From positions 1 to 9,070 of the forward strand of contig URSW01000051.1 in the NCBI GenBank assembly GCA_900550625.1: a stretch of DNA of 9,070 nt. The letters are read 5' to 3'. Source of the stretch: an uncultured Eubacteriales bacterium (GTDB lineage Bacteria; Bacillota; Clostridia; Oscillospirales; CAG-272). The number at the start of each line of letters is the position of its first letter. Positions within the stretch are counted from its first letter, which is position 1. Below, one piece after another: positions 6,059 through 9,070 of this stretch. The notes beneath the pieces were generated by a model, which was not told the origin of the DNA, searched no databases, and was given only the letters and a program-made list of their open reading frames with translations. The position numbers and the translations under genes are program-made.

Positions 6059-6169
6059 ATGCCGAGGAATGCGCAAAATGCAGAGCGGAATATGAAAATA
6101 ACTTTCCTGACCGCAGGGGTGCCGATGGCGCTTACAAAAATCCGTCGTGATTTTGATTTTTTCTATTGA
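6059..6169 (+). CDS. Possible small ORF, 36 residues, unknown function
   Basis: ATG at 6059 to TGA at 6167-6169, encoding a basic 36-residue peptide that begins MPRNAQNAERNMKITFLTAG and ends in DFDFFY. A purine-rich ribosome binding site, AGGGGGAG (6042-6049), lies 9 bases upstream. The stop codon sits inside the -35 box of the pyrC promoter. No signal peptide, membrane segment or known motif is apparent. A 36-codon open frame can easily arise by chance; the decent ribosome binding site and the structured sequence in front of it are the only reasons to list it. Confidence 0.2.
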   Translation: MPRNAQNAERNMKITFLTAGVPMALTKIRRDFDFFY

Positions 6170-6194
6170 CACGGCGCAAGACGCATGGTATAAT
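6166..6194 (+). promoter_or_regulatory. Exact-consensus sigma-A promoter of pyrC-carA-carB, extended -10
   Basis: TTGACA (6166-6171), a 17-base spacer, TATAAT (6189-6194), with TGG immediately before the -10 box (TGn extended -10). Predicted start is near 6201, leaving only about 19 nt before the pyrC ATG at 6220. That leader is far too short for the PyrR antiterminator/terminator structure common in Firmicute pyr operons, so control must act at initiation, elsewhere, or not at all. Confidence 0.92.
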
Positions 6195-6219
6195 AGAAAA
6201 AATTCACGGAGGTGCGAAA

Positions 6220-7452
6220 ATGAAACTGTCGTTCACCAGGGCTGGCGTTTACAGGAATGGGCATTTCGTTTTCAAGGATGATTTCTTTCTTATCGGCAAT
6301 TCCGTCGAAGTTTCCGCAGATACCGATTTCTCAAATCCGAATATATTTGTTTTTCCCGGTTTCGTTGATGTTCATGTACATCTTCGAGAGCCGGGTTTTT
6401 CTTATAAAGAAACGGTTTCGGCGGGCACTCTCGCGGCGTCCGCGGGCGGATTCTGCGCTGTATGCACAATGCCTAACCTCGACCCGGTGCCGGATTGCTT
6501 TGAAAATCTGAAAGTACAGCTTGATATTATAGAACGCGACGCTGCGGTAAAGGTTGTTCCGTTCGGCGCGATCACGGTCGGGGAAGGCGGAGAGAGGCTT
6601 TCCGATATGGAGAGCATGGCTCCGTATGTCGCGGGATTTTCCGATGACGGAAGAGGAGTTCAGTCTGCTGCGGTAATGAGAAGCGCTATGGAGAAAGCGA
6701 GATCACTCGGCAAAGTGATCTCGGCACACTGCGAGGACAACTCCCTTCTTCACGGCGGATATATTCACGACGGCGCATACGCGAGAGCGCACGGATACCG
6801 GGGCATCTCCTCCGAATCGGAGTGGAGGCAGATCGAACGCGATGTCGAGCTGTGCGCACAGACGGGCTGTGCATACCATGTCTGCCATATATCGACCGCG
6901 AAAAGCCTTGATATCATCAGACAGGCGAAGAAAAGCGGTCTTGACGTGACCTGCGAGACGGCGCCGCACTATCTTGTGCTGAGCGAGGACGACATACGCG
7001 AGGACGGGCGATTCAAGATGAATCCGCCGCTCAGAACGCCTGACGACCGCGACGCACTTGTTGAAGGGCTTGCCGACGGCAGCATCGACATGGTGGCTAC
7101 GGATCACGCGCCGCACAGCCGCGAGGAAAAATCGCGCGGACTTGAAGGAAGTCTGATGGGCGTCGTCGGACTTGAATGTGCGTTTCCCGTGCTGTACACG
7201 AAGCTCGTGAAAACGGGAAAGCTTACCCTTGAGCGGCTCACGGAGGCTATGAGCACCGCTCCCGCAAGGCGGTTCGGGATAGATACCGACGAAGCATACG
7301 CGGTGTTCGATCTCGGCGAAGCCTATACGGTCGATCCTGAAAAATTCAGGTCGAAGGGACGCGCGACACCGTTTGATGCGGATACGGTGTACGGAAAGCA
7401 TATTGCGACGCTCCCGCACGGGCAGATGCAGCCGGAATCACGAGAAGCATGA
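6220..7452 (+). CDS. pyrC: Dihydroorotase
   Basis: Zinc amidohydrolase that interconverts N-carbamoyl-L-aspartate and (S)-dihydroorotate, the third step of de novo UMP synthesis, in the cytoplasm. The 410 residues fit the class I (Bacillus-type) bacterial enzyme. Visible motifs are VDVHVHLREPG (zinc ligands H52 and H54, substrate Arg R56), CTMPNLDP, FSDDG (D142/D143, the metal-site Asp position in class I enzymes), SAHCED (H170), VCHISTAKS (H223), TAPHYL and ATDHAPHS (catalytic Asp D295). The C-terminal RGLEGSLMGVVGLE segment is typical. The ATG at 6220 is chosen over an in-frame TTG at 6166, which lies in the promoter; GGAGGTG (6208-6214) is 5 bases upstream. It is the first gene of the operon. 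carA follows, either overlapping at ATGA or after 38 bases depending on its start. pyrB, encoding the preceding step, is not in the window. Confidence 0.96.
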   Translation: MKLSFTRAGVYRNGHFVFKDDFFLIGNSVEVSADTDFSNPNIFVFPGFVDVHVHLREPGFSYKETVSAGTLAASAGGFCAVCTMPNLDPVPDCFENLKVQLDIIERDAAVKVVPFGAITVGEGGERLSDMESMAPYVAGFSDDGRGVQSAAVMRSAMEKARSLGKVISAHCEDNSLLHGGYIHDGAYARAHGYRGISSESEWRQIERDVELCAQTGCAYHVCHISTAKSLDIIRQAKKSGLDVTCETAPHYLVLSEDDIREDGRFKMNPPLRTPDDRDALVEGLADGSIDMVATDHAPHSREEKSRGLEGSLMGVVGLECAFPVLYTKLVKTGKLTLERLTEAMSTAPARRFGIDTDEAYAVFDLGEAYTVDPEKFRSKGRATPFDADTVYGKHIATLPHGQMQPESREA

Positions 7453-7490
7453 AATTTATCGGAGCCGGGCACGGCAGAACGGAGATTGAT

Positions 7491-8588
7491 ATGAGAAGGG
7501 ATTTTGACAGAAAGATCGTCCTTGAGGACGGAGCCGAATATTACGGATACGGATTCGGCGATACGGAGGTGCAGAGCGTCTGCGAGATAGTTTTCAACAC
7601 TTCGATGGTCGGATATCAGGAGATAATATCCGATCCTTCATACACAAACCAGACTGTCGTCATGACATATCCGCTCATCGGAAACTACGGCATCGCCGAC
7701 GAGGATTTCGAAAGCCGCACTCCGACGATCGGCGGACTTGTCGTGAGAGAATACAACGACAATCCTTCAAATTTCCGCTATACGAAAACGCTCTCCGAAA
7801 TACTTGAGGAAAACCATATTCCCGGAATCTCCGGAGTCGATACCAGAAAGATAACGCGGAGCATACGCGATCTCGGAAGCCGCCGCGTTCTCATAACCTC
7901 GGCGGATACTCCGACGGAGGAAGCGCTGAGAATAATCGCCGCCTCGCCGGTGCCGCACGACGCGGTACCGAAGGTCAGCTGCCGCAAAAAATGGTATTCG
8001 CGCACATCGAATCACAAATTCAATGTTGTCGCCGTCGATTGCGGAATAAAGCTCAACATCGTGCGGAGCCTTAACGCCCGCGGCTGCAATGTCACGGTGG
8101 TTCCGTGGAATACGGCATCATCGGAAATAGAGAAGATGAAGCCCGACGGTATTTTCCTGTCGAACGGACCGGGCGATCCCGAGGACGTAACTCCCGTGAT
8201 CGAGCTTGTGCGCGAGCTGAGAGGCAGGTACCCGATATTCGGGATCTGCCTCGGACATCAGATGATAAGTCTTGCATACGGGGCACGGACGTACAAGCTG
8301 AAGTTCGGACACCGCGGAGGAAATCACCCGGTGAAAAATCTCGAGACCGGAAAGCTTGAAATCACAAGCCAGAATCACAGCTACGCGGTCGATGAGGAGA
8401 GCCTTGCCGGAACCGGACTTGAAGTCACCCACATAAACCTTCTCGACGGCACCGTTGAAGGGGTTGAGTCAAAGAAGGACCGCGTGTTCAGTGTGCAGTA
8501 TCACCCCGAGAGCGCACCGGGCCCGCAGGACAGCACATACCTTTTCGATAAATTTATAAATATGATGAAGGAGAACGCCGATGCCTAA
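7491..8588 (+). CDS. carA: Carbamoyl-phosphate synthase small subunit (glutaminase)
   Basis: Hydrolyses glutamine and channels ammonia to CarB for carbamoyl phosphate, used for pyrimidines and arginine. An N-terminal CPSase_sm_chain domain (LVLEDG-like start here as IVLEDG, FNTSMVGYQEIISDPSY, GIPGISGVDTR-type segment) is followed by a class I glutamine amidotransferase domain: LSNGPGDPED, GICLGHQM with nucleophile C253, SQNHSYAV, and QYHPESAPGP with H338 and E340. These positions line up with the E. coli triad Cys269/His353/Glu355 apart from a shorter N-terminus. The ATG at 7491 is preferred because GGAG (7481-7484) lies 6 bases upstream and homologues begin here. A start at 7449, overlapping the pyrC stop by ATGA, would add 14 residues without an evident ribosome binding site. 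With 365 residues the length is normal. Its end overlaps carB by 8 bp, so the two subunits are translationally linked. Confidence 0.94.
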   Translation: MRRDFDRKIVLEDGAEYYGYGFGDTEVQSVCEIVFNTSMVGYQEIISDPSYTNQTVVMTYPLIGNYGIADEDFESRTPTIGGLVVREYNDNPSNFRYTKTLSEILEENHIPGISGVDTRKITRSIRDLGSRRVLITSADTPTEEALRIIAASPVPHDAVPKVSCRKKWYSRTSNHKFNVVAVDCGIKLNIVRSLNARGCNVTVVPWNTASSEIEKMKPDGIFLSNGPGDPEDVTPVIELVRELRGRYPIFGICLGHQMISLAYGARTYKLKFGHRGGNHPVKNLETGKLEITSQNHSYAVDEESLAGTGLEVTHINLLDGTVEGVESKKDRVFSVQYHPESAPGPQDSTYLFDKFINMMKENADA

Positions 8589-9070
8589 GAGAAGCGATAT
8601 AAAGAAAGTACTTGTTATAGGCTCGGGACCTATCGTTATCGGACAGGCGGCGGAATTCGACTACGCCGGAACGCAGGCGTGCATTGCGCTGCGCGAAGAG
8701 GGATACGAGGTAATACTCGTGAACTCCAACCCCGCTACTATAATGACCGACACGACGATGGCGGATAAGGTCTACATGGAGCCTCTGACGCTCGAATATG
8801 TGGCGAAGATCATCAGATATGAGCGCCCGGACGCAATCCTTCCCGGAATCGGCGGACAGACGGGTCTGAATCTCGCAATGCAGCTTGAGCGGAAGGGAAT
8901 ACTTGCCGAGTGCCAGACGGAGTTGCTTGGCACAAGCCCCGAATCGATAGATATGGCGGAGGACCGCGAAAAATTCAAGGAGCTTTGCGAGCGCCTCGGC
9001 GAGCCGGTGCTCCCCTCCGTCATAACCCACTCGATCGAGGAAGCCGAGCGCGCGGCGCGCAACATCGGAT
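8581..9070 (+). CDS. carB: Carbamoyl-phosphate synthase large subunit (3' truncated by window)
   Basis: N-terminal 163 residues of a protein normally about 1,070 long; the frame stays open to the window edge. CarB makes carbamoyl phosphate from bicarbonate, two ATP and the ammonia delivered by CarA. Visible are the first pre-ATP-grasp domain, KKVLVIGSGPIVIGQAAEFD YAGTQA, then NSNPATIMTD, YMEPLTLEYV, LPGIGGQTGLNLA, and the beginning of the first ATP-grasp domain, IDMAEDREKFKELCERLGEP. All are close to the CarB consensus. AAGGAG (8568-8573) lies 7 bases before the ATG, inside the end of carA. No fault is visible in the part present. Confidence 0.96.
   Translation, partial: MPKRSDIKKVLVIGSGPIVIGQAAEFDYAGTQACIALREEGYEVILVNSNPATIMTDTTMADKVYMEPLTLEYVAKIIRYERPDAILPGIGGQTGLNLAMQLERKGILAECQTELLGTSPESIDMAEDREKFKELCERLGEPVLPSVITHSIEEAERAARNIG

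Larger units (their letters stand above)
5866..6165. other. 300-base gap between protease gene and pyrC promoter
   Basis: No gene longer than 36 codons is convincing here on either strand. The first 45 bases are AT-rich with a weak 5-bp hairpin (AAGCT 5871-5875, AGCTT 5884-5888) and no good terminator for the upstream gene. A TATAAA at 5897-5902 could be a -10 box but has no recognisable -35. The 88-nt structured element, a second stem and a possible small ORF follow and are listed separately. No PyrR-binding consensus, T-box motif or riboswitch core that I know was recognised. Confidence 0.6.

Noticed and set aside
6166..6219. TTG start for pyrC at 6166, adding 18 residues
   Set aside because: These codons coincide with the -35 box, -10 box and ribosome binding site; the extra residues do not resemble a dihydroorotase N-terminus.
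5866..6219. PyrR attenuator or known riboswitch upstream of pyrC
   Set aside because: No PyrR anti-antiterminator consensus, T-box sequence or familiar aptamer core was seen, and the pyrC promoter lies downstream of the structured part.
6703..7419. Minus-strand open frame of 238 codons opposite pyrC
   Set aside because: It lies wholly inside pyrC, has no ribosome binding site or recognisable domain, and is explained by the codon bias of the real gene.
1..9070. CRISPR array, transposon, phage or toxin-antitoxin system
   Set aside because: No spaced direct repeats, transposase, integrase or recognisable toxin/antitoxin pair is visible; most of the window is ordinary chromosomal gene content.

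Overview
The window looks like a chromosomal segment of an uncultured anaerobic Firmicute, probably a gut or rumen Clostridia (Oscillospiraceae/Ruminococcus-like). This is inferred from a PdaA-type deacetylase, a dockerin-bearing secreted protein, strong GGAGG-type ribosome binding sites, near-perfect sigma-A promoters and moderately GC-rich codon use. No tRNA, rRNA, CRISPR array, transposase or integrase is visible. All genes that can be supported lie on the + strand.

Layout: (1) 1-968 is the 3' part of a lipoprotein polysaccharide deacetylase of the PdaA type, cut by the window edge, followed by birA (1034-1999), the biotin-protein ligase/repressor, which ends at a hairpin terminator (2047-2102). 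(2) 2167-4111 is a self-contained regulated transport module: a sigma-A promoter whose -10 box is overlapped by a 30-bp palindrome, a TetR/AcrR regulator with a WHG-type ligand domain, an ABC ATPase overlapping it by 14 bp, and a four-helix membrane protein overlapping the ATPase by ATGA. (3) 4134-5865 is a monocistronic gene with an exact-consensus promoter. It encodes a secreted protein with an N-terminal type I dockerin, a trypsin/HtrA-like serine protease domain with an intact triad, and two C-terminal beta-rich repeats resembling PPC domains. (4) 5866-6165 is a 300-base gap that is not empty. It holds an 88-nt structured element closed by a perfect 10-bp stem, a second stem that could hide a ribosome binding site, and a possible 36-codon ORF. 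(5) 6166-9070 is a pyrimidine biosynthesis operon, pyrC-carA-carB, with an exact-consensus promoter, a leader of about 20 nt and no room for a PyrR attenuator; carB runs off the window.

The housekeeping genes (birA, pyrC, carA, carB) are ordinary. The parts most worth a second look are the dockerin-protease, the TetR operator/ABC module, and the structured gap between the protease and pyrC, whose elements fit a leader-type RNA switch. No function could be assigned to that gap from sequence alone.
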